Shown: positions 1-11,840 of the stretch, one piece after another | Position numbering within the stretch: the stretch's first letter is position 1 | Layout of the letters: each line of letters begins with the position of its first letter | Assembly (NCBI GenBank): GCA_038501785.1 | Contig: JBAMJR010000189.1 | Coordinates: 2,007,501-2,071,500, forward strand | Length of the DNA stretch: 64,000 bases | From: Myoxocephalus aenaeus | Lineage: Eukaryota > Chordata > Actinopteri > Perciformes > Cottidae | Direction of reading: 5' to 3' | Notes under the pieces: model-generated | Seen by the model: only the letters and a program-made list of their open reading frames with translations | Told to the model about the DNA's origin: nothing | Database searches by the model: none | Program-made: the position numbers and the translations under genes

Positions 1-627
1 TGCTGCACTTAGCAGTGATGTTGGAAGAGGACTTCAAGGCATTTTACTACATGCAATAGTGTTTTTGACCTAAAACATTTTTTAGGGACTTATATTATTT
101 CTACTGTGAAACATTGTGGGTTTATTTTTCATACCTTGATTACAGTGACATTTTTTTATTTAACAGCATTCAAATCTGCAAAAAGAAAAATGGGAAAAAT
201 GGTTCAGCTGTTTGTTTTTGTTTCTTTTCGGGAGTCCTGAAACGTGGTATTTCATGTGCACTAGGTGATTACTTCCAAGTTCCATACATGTATAACAAGT
301 TATCATGTTTGCACAAGATCCATATGTTGCACGCGTACATTAATATCTTGTGAGAAGAACACGATGTTGCACAGCTAATTAGCTGGTTGGAAACATCTGG
401 ATCTTGTGTGTACAAAATAATAACGTGTGTAGTAAACATCTGGATCCCTCAAGATACTGACAAAGGTTCCATGTGTAGCCTGCACGTTATTGTTTCGTGG
501 GATAATTTAAAAAAAATAGAATCCTCATGCTGTCACCTTTTGCATTCAAATAATTCAAATAACCTTTGGGACTCTCAAGAAAAATCACTCATCTCCTGAA
601 TAAGACTTTTGATTTTGGCCTTCTCAC

Positions 628-705
<78 letters not shown>

Positions 706-1719
706 AGAGAGAGTGAGTGATACTCACTGTATCGGTCTGTCAACCTCTTCGCCATTTTTATTTACTAACACTGGGAGGGAACTGAATCCGTGCTGTGATT
801 GGCTGATGGCCGTCCCTCCGAAGTGTCTCTGTTGGCATGTCAAGCTCCTATTTATGGGACGGAGTAGAAGTAGTCTAGCTTTAAAAAGAACTAACTATGA
901 ATAAAGGGTTGTACCTGATGTTTAAAATACCAGTGGAGAATGCATGTGTGACTGGCTGTGTGAGTGACAGCTCCTCTCATCCAATGAGAGGCCCCGCTTA
1001 AGCCCTCCTATCAGATCCTTGTGCATGTCCCGACGTCCACCTGCCCCCAGTATACCCTTCCAAACGTGGACTGTTATTTTCTGTAAAAATTTGTACTTTT
1101 GAACTAAGCTATTATCAAAGTCACTTAATATATATCTAATGTTAGGTACGTTTTAATGTTAGCAATAACGTAATACATCAGTAAAGGAATATATTTGATA
1201 TTTAAATGCAGTGAAAATATAACGTGATGAAACAACAATGATGATGGATAGAGGTTGTGTTTTAAAAAGCAATATTATTCTGTGTAAACATAAAATGAGT
1301 GCCATAAATCTTCTTTTTCTTGTGTTCGTTCCGTTCGTTTGACTTAGTTTTTCCGGTCCTCTGCCTCATCGTTGTTTGTTCCAGTCACTAGTACTGTAAG
1401 TGTTGAAGGCTTCTGTAGCTTCCCAGTATGTCTCTGTGTATCATGAATGCTGACTTGGTTAAGCTATAGCAACGGAAATAAAGACACCCTGCTGCTTCTG
1501 TCCACATCGAGCTGTTATTGAGTCTCTGCATGCACCGTCCATCCACAATGGGTATAGAGTCTGACTTCACGTTGCAGTGAAACTTGTGTTTCCAGAGGTA
1601 ATATAAGAAGTGGTGTCCTTTAATCATGGATGGTGGTCTCATGCTGCCCCCTAGTGTCCTTTCTGTGTAGCTACAGAGCAACTGAATTAAACACTGCACG
1701 AACCATTTTTAGTTCTGTC
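1..1719. other. Intergenic, no gene recognised
   Basis: I see no coding exon with conserved protein similarity here. The stretch holds a long (GT)n tract at about 631-700, a few CCAAT-like and AT-rich patches, and short open frames that look random. A short motif at about 1640 resembling a fragment common in teleost repeats (CCCCTAGTG) suggests old repeat debris. Confidence 0.6.
631..700. repeat. (GT)n microsatellite
   Basis: About 35 perfect GT units followed by a short GC/GA tail. It is alternating purine-pyrimidine, so Z-DNA-prone. No gene is attached. Confidence 0.97.
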
Positions 1720-2989
1720 ATCTAGTCTGGTGCCGCGCCGCGGTCCGCGGGTCCTTTACCAGGCCGCAAAGAAAGAATTAATGAAAACATGTTGATTCAT
1801 TATCAAGGTCGGAAAGATGTTTTATTTTGTAAAATGACCAGAAACATCCGTCTGTATGTCTGAGCGTCTTGACACATGTCAAGAGGTCACGTGATACGTT
1901 ACCCCAAAATTTAAACACAGGCGAGCAAAGATGTGTGACTGACGGTGGCCTTAACAGTCTGTTTCAGACAAAAACTCTGCTGGTGTTCTGGAATAAAATC
2001 AAGGCAGAATATCCTGAGACAGTGAAACCCTGCTTCCATTTCCAACAGCCTGTCTTTGTGAAGCGGGTTTAAGTTACAGAGTAGACTGGACATAAAGGAT
2101 TAAGTTACGGAGTAGACTGAACATCGGGTCGGGTGTCATTGTCTCTCAGCACCCCGAGATGAGACCGGCTCTTAGCAGAGAAACAAGCTCAGGGCCCTAT
2201 TTCTCGTAGCTGGCTTACTGAGTTAGCTGGCTAATTTTCAGGATAAAATGACATAGGTCAGGCTTTTCGGTTTCTCAAAGTAAGTTTAGATAAATCACCA
2301 TAGCATCACAGCCAAAAATGTAAACCTGCTCCCGGGCAGGCTTACTGAAATTCACTGGATAAGCTGGCCACTCCCACCGGACTAAAGAGGCAACTCCCTT
2401 CCTCATTGATGAAGGAGCGATATTAGTTATATTAGTTTTATAGGGAGAGAGTTCTTTCAGATCGCCAAGATCCGTTCTCACATCAGGATGACTTCCTGTA
2501 CGCGGCGCAATAGATTCTGCCGTCAAAGAATCATTTATTTACGAGAGCTTCTCGAGTTGCGGACATTGATCACCACACGGCGCAGCCGATCGCCCGTCTC
2601 ACAGACAGAGACTCTCACCCGCTGCATGCCGCGCTGTTCTTAAATTTATTTAGCTCTTAAGTAACTTATGGATGTGTTGAAAGCACTCATAATTATATGA
2701 CAATGTTATTAGTACACCATACCTTTCATTATTGTAGAACATGATTAAGGTGGACTCATGATGAGAATACAGAGAATTATACACAATTTCTTTTCACTGC
2801 TTCAATTGATTGAATTTCTGATGAATAATACATATATACTGATCCGCCCATACACATATTCAAACTCCTAGTCATATGGTAATCTACACATAAATGTATG
2901 TATATACACATATATAGTACATGATACATACGCACATACAGTACATATATCCTCATAAGTATATATTAATTTGTATACTACTGCCAGCA

Positions 2990-3956
2990 GATACATTTAA
3001 ATAAATATAATCTGATTGATTTGGGTGATGAAGCACTTAAAATTAGCCGATACATTTTCCCAACACTGATGCATTTAACTTGTCTGATATATTTGCGACG
3101 CTTGTGTCTTGCAGCGGGGGCGGTGTTAGGGGCCGTTCACACCGGACGCGACTTTTAAAAGCGCAGCCGCTTCAAAAACGCCTTGGCAAAAAGGCGCCAG
3201 GAAAAAAAAATAAAAACAGCCCGCTGCGCCTGTGGAGCGGGCCTGCGTGCGCACCCGGGCAATAAAACTTCAAAATGGATTCAAGCAGACGTCGCGCTCT
3301 TGCCCTTGCTGTGTTGTGGGATGAGGAGGAGGAAAAAGCCCCAAAAAAGCGGAGATTTTGGGTTCACGATATAAAATAAAAAAATGTCTCGATGACGAGC
3401 GCCGTATGCTATTGCAGTAGTTTTTCGATCTTGAATTATAAAGTTCTTCGCAGTTGAAGACCGCTAATATGAATCCTTCATCGGCGGTTGCCATTTTCTT
3501 TTGAAATTCCCGCTGTTCATACCACACGGAAACAGGAAAGAAGTGGTAAAGTAATAAAGCCCGCCTCTTGCTTGATCCGATTGGCTGCCTTGGCCGAGTG
3601 TGACATTGATGAGCTGTGCGACTCCGCGCAAGGCGTTTAAAAGTTGAGAATATTTCAACTTTTAAGCGCGCCGAAAAAACGCTAGAAAAACGCGTTGCGC
3701 GGCATTTAAAAAGCGCGCATTTAAAAAGCGCGCATTTAAAAAGCGCGCATGAAAGGCGCGCCGTACCATAGGAAAACAATGGTTTTGCTAGCGACGCGTT
3801 TTTGAGAGTCGCGTCCGGTGTGAACGGCCCCTTAAGCTGGGGCTTTGCTACGTGTTTGCTGTGAATGATTACGGTCTTGAATTCCTCATATGCCTTCATG
3901 ATCATCTCCTGCTTCTCAGCGGAGAAATAAAACGAGGTTCTGAGTTTATTTGGCAT
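2990..3956 (-). pseudogene. Harbinger Myb/SANT-like DNA-binding gene, split by a MITE
   Basis: Reading the - strand from 3956, the start MPNKLRTSFYFSAEKQEMI and the following EEFKTVI resemble the N-terminal Myb/SANT-like domain of Harbinger accessory proteins. The similarity stops at the MITE boundary near 3832 and resumes beyond its other end (below 3128) as a fragment starting NTAPAARHKRRKY. This gene normally helps import and target the transposase. Here it is interrupted and then decays, so it is a relic rather than a host gene. Confidence 0.6.
3129..3831. mobile_element. Harbinger-type MITE, innermost element of the nest
   Basis: Perfect-looking terminal inverted repeats start GGGGCCGTTCACACCGGACG and end with the complement. 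They are flanked by the 3-bp target duplication TTA (3126-3128 and 3832-3834), diagnostic of PIF/Harbinger. The 703-bp interior is rich in GCGC and repeats a unit containing TTTAAAAAGCGCGCA three times near 3707-3750. No transposase is encoded, so it was mobilised in trans. Confidence 0.88.
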
Positions 3957-4353
3957 TGTACTGTTAGAACATCGTGGTGTCAGTGCTCGATTTTTATCCC
4001 TTCCGAAGAGGAACGGGCACGCGCATTTATCCAGATGACTGACGTCTGGTTAGAATGAACGAGACCCTTTCAGCACGGATCTTCCGTGAAGAAACCGAGT
4101 TAGCCTGATGTCAATCATCTCGCCAATTTAAACTGGAGATTAGGATATTTGCTCGACTTTGTTGAACAACGGACGAGAAATAGGGCCCAGGGCTCCTACT
4201 AGTTTGGCGTAATGGTGAGTTGTATCTTCATGCACTTTATATTTGTTTTTATGCCGGTTGTATAATTATATTACGTCATATTTATCCCCCACACCGTGAA
4301 GGCCAGTCTGTGAAAATATTATTTTACAGGGAAAAAAAGGTTGGGGACCGCAG

Positions 4354-6352
4354 ATCTAGTATCGCTGCTCAGAAACCAGCCTCAGATTGATCATGATGTG
4401 TTCATTATTTATTTTTTTAAACAATGTGTAGTATTTGGTGCCATCTAGTGGCTGAATATCACTGAGTAAAAGTCGCTTCAGGCCCTCCTTAACGTGTAGG
4501 AGTTACTTCGTTCAGATGACGGCTGGTACACACTACCGCAGTTTCACAACCGGTGTAGAACTACGGTGGCCCTCACGGGACGTAAAAACGTATCTCTCTT
4601 TGGTTTGCTCATTCTATTTACAAACAAGGGCCAGGTGTCCGCTAGCAGCATTTAGGAAACTAACTATAAAAGACGACTTTTATTTTGAAGGCAGTGAGGA
4701 GGAAGTCACCGAGTTGAATTTCCAATTGCAAACTTCTTTTTTTTCTGTGCGTGAAATTCCTCAAGTTAGTGTCTTTTGTTTGCGTGTCTGGGAACAAGAG
4801 CAGGAGGGTATCTGGCGTTTTATAGTCAAACGCCTTAAAGCAGCTAAGTGAGTTAGTGCGCAGACTCGGACGACAAGGACCCGAGCGGCTCTCGTGCACT
4901 TCTTCTCCTGTCGGCGGGCTAAGAACGAGGGCAGAGGAGTGCAACTCCTGATGGGAAGGAGAGGAAGGGAAGGAAGGGAAGGGGAGAAGACACCGAGGAG
5001 GAGTTGAGGAGGAGTTGAGGAGGGAGCGGCGGTTATGTGGCAAAACGCTCTACTCCTCTGACAACGAGAGCTACAAAGAGTTGTGTTCTTTTTTGTGTGG
5101 AGAAAGTGGTAAGTTACTTAGTTTTTTTGGACAACCGAAGCGTGGCGTGAAACTAAAGTTCCACACTGAGATTTCAAATACACGCTGCGGGTCTAACTTT
5201 GGGTCTAGGCCGTTCCCCGAGTCTAACAACTACCGAGGGCTCGAGTCCAGGTCCCCGAACCTCCACCAGGACCAGGACGTCCTCTTCTTCAGTTGCGTTC
5301 AGGGCCGTTTGTCTTTATTGATCCGGTAGCTTCTGATACCAAAACAATACTCGTATAAAGATTTTACAAAAATGCGTTTTCTTTAAGCTGCGTGTTTCAT
5401 TTGACAAAATAAGTGGAATAATAAGCACAAGCAGTCCTACAAGCACTTTATCTACAGTAAATAATGTCTAAACCTTGCTTTAAAGGAGGGACTTTATGAT
5501 CAAAGAGTGTGAATCTGAGCAGACGTTCAGCTTTCTGTATGGAATGTGTATAAATATGAGGAATATAGGCGATGACGATATTACTCGCAATAAAGTATTT
5601 CTGCTGCTTCCAGTGTACTGCTAAAACAAATAGCTTTTTTTAATTAAAAAAATATATATAAAAAAATTGTCACAAAAGCCACCAGAAAAATACATAATTA
5701 TTGTTTTCTGCCATACTCTCTAATAACTAACAATGCAATATCTCTTTCTTTCACAAGTTGACATTGCAATGGCGATTAAATTCAAAATATATATTTGTGC
5801 AACCCTACCACGGTCACATTTTGGTCAGTGCCTGAAAAGTATTGAGTTTTGATGCCCGGTAGCTTTCTGTTATTTCATGTTTTCATCAAGTCAAACCTTA
5901 GAAAAAGGCCGCAAAAATGTGTTTTAAATCGATGTTCTACGTAGATTCAATTGTAAATATTCATGCTCCCATTTATTGCACTCTGTTTATTGTTAAATCT
6001 TATGCACCTCCCGCCAGGACAAATTCATTGTATGTGAAAACATACATGGCAATAAATGGTTCTGATTCTGATGTATCAGCAATAAGAAACACAGTTGGAG
6101 GAGAAATACTGAATCCTGTGTATTTAGTATTGTCCCCAAAGTAAGCACCACCCAGATTGCTAAAACAAACAAAAACAAGAGGTGATCCCCTCAGCCTCTT
6201 TAACGATGGCTACAGTCCTGATTTTAGGCAGCGGCTACGTGACATCATTACAATCTTACAACATTTTCCACTCCGACTGAATCACGCTTTTTATTAATAT
6301 AGAGCACTCTGTCCCGTAGGGGATTTGAATCTGTGTACTTCCGGTCGTGCAG
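4354..6352 (+). promoter_or_regulatory. Upstream region and candidate 5' noncoding exon of the SCHIP1-like gene
   Basis: A GC-rich, purine-rich stretch at about 4850-5108 ends in a strong splice donor (AAAGTG|GTAAGT at 5108/5109). It could be a 5' UTR exon joined to the acceptor TCGTGCAG at 6352, two bases before the SCHIP1-like ATG. It carries a short upstream frame, ATG at 5035 to TGA at 5061 (8 codons). Between 5330 and 6300 I see only AT-rich sequence. Transcript data would be needed to confirm the exon; its 5' end is unknown. Confidence 0.45.
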
Positions 6353-6354
6353 AG

Positions 6355-6935
6355 ATGGAGGGAGAGAAGGAGAGAATGAGGCAGCAGCGAGAGGAGAAGG
6401 AGAGCAACGAGGCGGAGGACGACGACGGGAGGAGCGACGAGGACAATGACGCCGAAGAAGAAGAGGAGGAGGAGGAGGAGGAAGAAGAAGATTCGGAGGG
6501 CGCGGCCCTGGTCTGGCAGGAGGGCTACGGCGAGGACAACCTGGGCCTTCCCATCATGCACTGGGAGGCGCTGAGCCTGCGCATTGCCGAGCTGGAGAAG
6601 CAGGAGGAGGAGAACAAGGAGAAGAGGGCAAAGGTGAGTCAGTGGGAAATGAGATCAAATCAAAGACACAAAATATACACGAGCACCGCAACACGGGAGA
6701 GAGAACAGGGAAGTGATGGTGTCGATACAGATGTTAATATTGAGGAAAAAACAATAGAACACACGCACATTAAAAACAATCTTTTTTTGTTGTTGTTGTT
6801 GTTTTCCCAGAGTGGAGTTTCTCTGGAGCGAGGCAGAGCGCCGGTCAGCTGGTCGGAGGAGAGAGGGAGGAGAGCGGAGAGCTGGGAGGACGGAGACGAC
6901 GCCTGCAACAGCCACGTGCTTGCGCTCACCTCCCG

Positions 6936-6999
<64 letters not shown>

Positions 7000-9189
7000 C
7001 ATGAGTGTTGTGTGTGTGTGTGATGTCATTTGGATTTGGTTGTGTCTCATCTCTGAGCACAACGCGGCCTAATCTGACTGTCGAGGTTTTTGTTAGTATA
7101 ATAGAGGAAGAATACTACAGTACTATCAACAGTCTGTTGATTTTAGAGTTTTTATCAAGCATTGGGCTACTTAATACATTGTATATTTCTACAAAGAAAC
7201 AATCAAATATGAGAACATTTACACCTGATATTCCAAGATTTAAAGTAATAAAAGTAACCGGCTAATGGAACCTTTTTAGTCGCAGTAATGTTGTGATGTT
7301 ATACGTTACCTTTTAAAGGTACCTTCGCTGTCAATAAGGCACATATTTGGTGTCCGCAAAAAACTATTTTACATCCAGGCTTTTTTGACAATTTGTTTAC
7401 AAATGATTTTATTGTCACATATTGATGCAGATACAGGACCCACGATCCATTTGAGCCACGCAAGATGCCAAATCCGTCTGCAGTTTAGATCCATTTGAAG
7501 CCTTTCAGAGTTTCCTCAGTCGGCAGTCGCCATTCGCACTGGTTTGTGGGATTAGTACAGTGGTTCTCAAACTGTGAGACGCGACCCTCTAGTGGGGCAC
7601 GGGGGTATTACAGGTGGGGGGATGATGCTGTGTTTTAAAAATATAAAAAAATATATAATTCGACTCGCAGATTCTTGGCGTTTTGCTAAAAGCCTCCATG
7701 AGGTCTCTGTGAGGTCTTTTCTGCTGTTGCGTCTATCAAAACAGAATATAGATCTCAGCTCAACATTGAGCATGAGTTGAGAGCGGCCGTATCAAATCTA
7801 CAACCCCGTTTTAAAAATATTTGTAGAGGAAAGCAGCTCACTGCAGCCACTAATACTGATACAACGTGATGGCTCACACATCTGCACTCATTTTGTTTTG
7901 CACAGGTTGAACGTTATTATCTTGAAAATATATTCCGTGCAAAACAGGTTATTTGCAGCCACAATAAGTATTATTTTTTTTGCCAAATATTAGTTATTTT
8001 TTGCACAGATAGAACTTTATTTGCAATGTTTTAACAAAGTGATTACACATGTTATTAGTTTCTGTCTGATGGAGCAATCTGGTTTACTTGAAAGGGATTT
8101 CAATTTTCTTTATTATTTGAAAAAGCACGGATGGAGGAGTCACAAAAAGTTGGACCATTTTGTTACAATGTTGTTGGGGCCCGAAAATTTTTCTTCCTCC
8201 AAAGTGGGGTGTGACAGAAAAAGTTTGAGAACCACTGGCTTAGAGCCTCGGCTGCGGTTCCTTTTCCCGGCCACCAGGTGTCGCTGCTGCAAGAAAGGCT
8301 TTGAAGCTTTTCCCTCATTTCTACACGTTCCCCTCCTGCTGGCGTCCTCGTGTCCTCCTATGACACCGTTCACTCAGCCTGACTTCACGTGATGAAACGA
8401 CCGTCTGTTTGCATCCCCCAGCCTGCAGACCCAGATGAATCTTCAGCTCTGCTTCATCAACAACAGTGAAAGTGAGGAGGAGGAAGAGGAGGAGAGGGAG
8501 AGCAGCAACACACGGGTAACTAGCGTCAACACAAGTTTGGTTAGATGAGCTGCACCAGAGTTTCCTCTGTGGGCTAACGGGATGTAACCTCTGGTCAGGT
8601 CCAGAAGAATCTGCAGCCTCCTGCCAAGCCGGAGAAACCCAAATCCAGAGGCTTCCGGAACACTCTGAGGAACCTACGAGACCGACTGAGAACCGACCAC
8701 AGAACGCTGGTGAGAGCTCCATCTTGAAGCGCTGTAGCAGAGATGCAGCCATGTTTTTCTCTTTTTCTTCTAAATACAGTTATCTTCTCCTCGTCCTTTT
8801 CCCTCCTCTTTCCTCTCCTTTCATTCGTCCTTCCCTTTTCCCTCGTCCTTCTCTCCTCTCAGGCTGCAGCTCGTAGTGAGACTGTAGTCCAGAGAAGACA
8901 TGTGGAGCGCAGTGATCTACAGAACTTCAGTATGAAGGACCTGAAGGCTCTCTGTGCGTCTCTCAGCCAGACCATACAAGGTACTCTCCCACACACAGCA
9001 AGGACTCTGTGTACATCAAAGTCTTAACTATAACGCTGACCAACTTGTGATTTAAAAAAAATATGTTTTTCTCATCCGTCCACATCAGACCTGAGCTCAG
9101 ACCTGGTGGGCCGCCTGCAGGTCCGGGACCAGCTGAGGACGGAGCAGGACGCCATGCTGCTGGAGGTCCAGGACCTGACGTCGCTGTGA
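6355..9189 (+). CDS. schip1-like: Schwannomin-interacting protein 1 family protein (SCHIP1-like)
   Basis: Six coding exons with consistent phases: 6355-6633, 6811-6935, 8422-8515, 8599-8709, 8863-8980 and 9089-9189, giving 275 aa. Residues about 14-47 are a Glu/Asp-rich run. Exon 3 has the family motif QMNLQLCFINNSESE (human SCHIP1: QMNLQICFVN). Exons 5-6 form the C-terminal coiled coil (about 222-272), with RDQLRTEQDAMLLEVQDLT close to human RDELHTEQDAMLVDIEDLT. SCHIP1 binds the NF2 product merlin and ankyrins at the membrane cytoskeleton, for example at nodes of Ranvier; I infer a similar adaptor role. The protein is shorter than human SCHIP1 and ends at TSL right after the coiled coil, so it is probably a paralogue. 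The first ATG follows a plausible splice acceptor. Intron 2 begins with a (CA)n tract and holds a hAT element. Confidence 0.85.
6938..6997. repeat. (CA)n tract starting at +3 of a splice donor
   Basis: About 30 CA units begin directly after the GT of the intron-2 donor of the SCHIP1-like gene (CTCCCG|GTACAC at 6935/6936). CA repeats near a 5' splice site can bind hnRNP L and modulate splicing. The donor itself is weak (GTACAC). Confidence 0.95.
7558..8237 (+). mobile_element. hAT (Charlie/ZBED-like) element in SCHIP1-like intron 2
   Basis: Inverted termini CAGTGGTTCTCAAACT and AGTTTGAGAACCACTG bound 680 bp. The flanking octamers GATTAGTA and GCTTAGAG are similar but diverged, consistent with an old 8-bp duplication. 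The + strand at about 7740-7850 encodes a relic of the hAT C-terminal region (SQLNIEHELRAAVSN, then PRFKNICRGKQ). It is an internally deleted, non-autonomous copy. Confidence 0.8.
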
Positions 9190-9794
9190 AGCGGCTGAAG
9201 TTCACCCGTCGACAGACATTTGATGTTGATGGTTGTGAATCGGACGTTGCCACAGTGGCCTCCTCAAACATCTCAGTCCGTCCCTCCTCCTGTCGGTCTG
9301 ACCAGCCAATCACTGTGAAGAGTGTCGCTCCCTGAAAGGACATGGACATTCAGTTTTCATGTTATTGCCTGTGTTGTGTATTTATGAGGGACATCTTGTC
9401 TCACCACAGGAGTGTCCACCTGCAGCGGTTTCAAACCCCCAACAGATCGTGCTTTGTTTGTCACGGTCACGCTGTCGGAGCCGTACGCTATGGCCAACCA
9501 CTGAAACTGAGTTAAACACAACATCCAGGAAGTAGATGGTGACCTTAAATGCGGCATCAGGATCATCGGGGTCCCGTTTAACGCAGCTTAGCAGCACTAA
9601 CGTCTTTGGGCTGTTCTGGAAACAGAGAGACGGCACTGATACGTGTCCCACACATTTCCCCAAACATCCGATTGTTCAGTGAAAGGATTCGTCCAGTCCT
9701 CCCTGTGGCGCTTTTTGACCACTAGTAGCGCTGTGGAGCAACATTTCCATCAGTGGGTCCCCGTCCTGTTTCATCTGTACTCAAGAGTTTGTTA

Positions 9795-10241
9795 TGCTGC
9801 GTTCACACCAAAAGCGTTACGAGTAGATTACATGCAAAGTCAATGCACAGACGCGAATGGTTGCAAAAAAGCAAATTTTCCACCGGGCGGCGCAAATTCG
9901 CGCGAGTCCGGCGAAAGAGTCACGTGGCGTAAGCAATCAGCGTTGAGAAGCTCTGCCCGTCATCACCGCCATCCTGTCGTTGCTGAATCAAACTGCTGCT
10001 GGTCCGCCTGAAGTAGCGCTGGTGTGGGACTACGGATAATATTATGAACCCAGACACCATGGAGTTTGATGTTCCCGACGTATGTGGAATTTACACAACA
10101 AGTATAAAGCAGAACTAGTGGCTATTTCCATGGTGGATGGGGGAAACGGTAACTGTTTTTACGGAGATAAGCCACAGAGATAAGCCACCCCCCCTTTCAG
10201 ACACTAGTAACATTCGTAGCGCTTTTGGTGTGAACGCAGCA
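9795..10241. mobile_element. Harbinger-type MITE
   Basis: Terminal inverted repeats TGCTGCGTTCACACCAAAAG and CTTTTGGTGTGAACGCAGCA bound 447 bp, flanked by the 3-bp duplication TTA (9792-9794 and 10242-10244). It has no coding capacity. The GTTCACACC core is shared with the MITE at 3129-3831, but the two are different subfamilies. Confidence 0.88.
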
Positions 10242-11639
10242 TTACTATAATGAGTAAAAAAATAGCAGGCCAATGTTCGGCCTTTTTAAAAGCAGAGCAT
10301 CTCCTGCGCACTTAAGGTGGGCTGACCGTTAAGGTGGACTAGCGCTATTCTCCTTTTATGCCAGGCGCTCCTTGAGTTCTGCTTGTTTGTTTTTATTTGT
10401 AATACTTCTTCAAACTGATAGCATGGTTAATTATTAACATCCCTACCACAAATAACTACGCTCTTGTTAGTACCAGGAAAATACTGAATGTTAAAATGTT
10501 AGCAACAAAGTTATTATTTAAAACTGTAGTGGTGTTTTTAAATACTAGTACTCTTGTGTAAGTACTTGTACTTGGTCTCCAGTTGATCTGTGCATCCGGG
10601 ATCACAGCAGAGATCCCAATCTGTAAAGTGGGTTATCTCTTGTCACAACGTTTCAGTGCGTTGTGTTTCTCATCTTTTCAGCAACATAAAGGGACTCCTG
10701 TTAGGAAGCTGCTAGTTCTGCCAGCCGAGCAATCTGTCTTCGTCTTCTACTTTGTGTAGTTCTCTAAAAATTGTATTATTATTTTGGAATTCACGTTTAT
10801 CTTTGTGTAGCCTTTCTTATGTACAACCAATTAAGCACATTTTGGGTTTTTTCACCAAAGTGCTTTTCTTTTATATGAAAGAGAAGAAATGTTAATATTT
10901 GTATTCAACCAATTCACTTTGTGACAGTCTTGGCACAAGTTCTTGATAATTTTCCTTAAACAAACACAATACAAAAATTGCTACTTTGCCTTTTTGTTTA
11001 CTGGTAAACTACCGTCGATAAAAGTCAACACTTTCTACTCACACTGTTTCATGTTAAAAGCTTCAGGAAGTATTGACTTCATCCACAGTAGCTTAACAGC
11101 CAATAATAAAAAAGGTAACATTTTAATTATGTTGAATTTCCTATTATAGTGCAGTTAATTTTACCTGGCATTTATAAGAAACAGTGGATTATTTGATACT
11201 TGATATATACAAGGTTCTACTTGACGCAGTGTGTCTATGACAGAACACTCGCCTTTAGTATTTCAGAGACAGAAATCTATTAATCTGTTTCCTGTCTCAT
11301 ACTAGTAGTCAGTGTTGACATCTTCATAATGACCGAACCATAAAGATGAACTCCTTTATGTTGTTATTTCACCAGTTGATTTCTCCACATGATTAACATG
11401 TTAATAAGCTCAGATGTGAACATGTAATCATCGTCTTGTTTAAAAATTAACTCATGTACAGAAATGAATGAATCATTTAGACTTAGTTGTTTTGTTGTAT
11501 TAATCTGTGTATTAATTAATTAACTTGATTGATTGCTCACTCCAATACTGTGCTTTTATTTTGGTGGTGATTCGACCATTTTGTTTACATTGGATAACAG
11601 ATTGTGCCTTTTAAATGAATAAAGCATTAGTACAGTCTG

Positions 11640-11805
11640 GTGCATGGACGTCTTTAAGGGCTTTTCTGTGGGAACTGGTGTGAAACTGAGTCAAGCTGCA
11701 CATTCAGTCCATTTTATGTTTGGTTGACGATATTAGTTTTTTCCCCTAAGTCAGAATTCAACCAACACACTGAGAGCAGAGCCTTGGTCTTTGATAGAAT
11801 AGGTG
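11640..11805. repeat. 166-bp duplicated unit, copy 1
   Basis: This unit (GTGCATGGACGTCTTTAAGG at its start) is repeated almost base for base at 24687-24852 in the same orientation; I see about one mismatch. Both copies run straight into a TG repeat at the 3' side, while the 5' flanks are unrelated. It is either a young segmental copy or an interspersed element with a (TG)n tail. Confidence 0.9.
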
Positions 11806-11807
11806 TG

Positions 11808-11840
<33 letters not shown>

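Larger units (their letters stand above)
2192..4188 (+). mobile_element. Decayed PIF/Harbinger transposon nested in the hAT
   Basis: Terminal inverted repeats GGGCCCTATTTCTCGT (left) and its complement (right, ending 4188) bound the element. Inside, on the + strand at about 2400-2640, lies a broken Harbinger transposase N-terminus with fragments such as HQDDFLYAA and a shifted RDSHPLHAAL segment. On the - strand at about 3000-3956 is the companion Myb/SANT-like gene. I could not make out a clean target duplication. The hAT sequence continues on both sides, so this inserted second. Confidence 0.7.
1727..4353 (+). mobile_element. Decayed hAT transposon, outer layer of a nest
   Basis: The right end reads as the typical hAT terminus (GGTTGGGGACCGCAG at 4339-4353); the left end has lost its outermost bases and begins near CTGGTGCCGCGCC. 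The 7-base word ATCTAGT flanks both sides (1720-1726 and 4354-4360), matching most of an 8-bp hAT target duplication. About 1950-2071 on the + strand encodes a relic resembling the hAT transposase C-terminus (FWNKIKAEYPE). Only about 630 bp is hAT; the rest is a Harbinger element inserted into it. Confidence 0.75.

Noticed and set aside
3270..3956. A single 228-residue - strand protein
   Set aside because: Only its first approximately 40 residues resemble a Myb-like domain; the rest is translated MITE sequence beyond a TTA target duplication.
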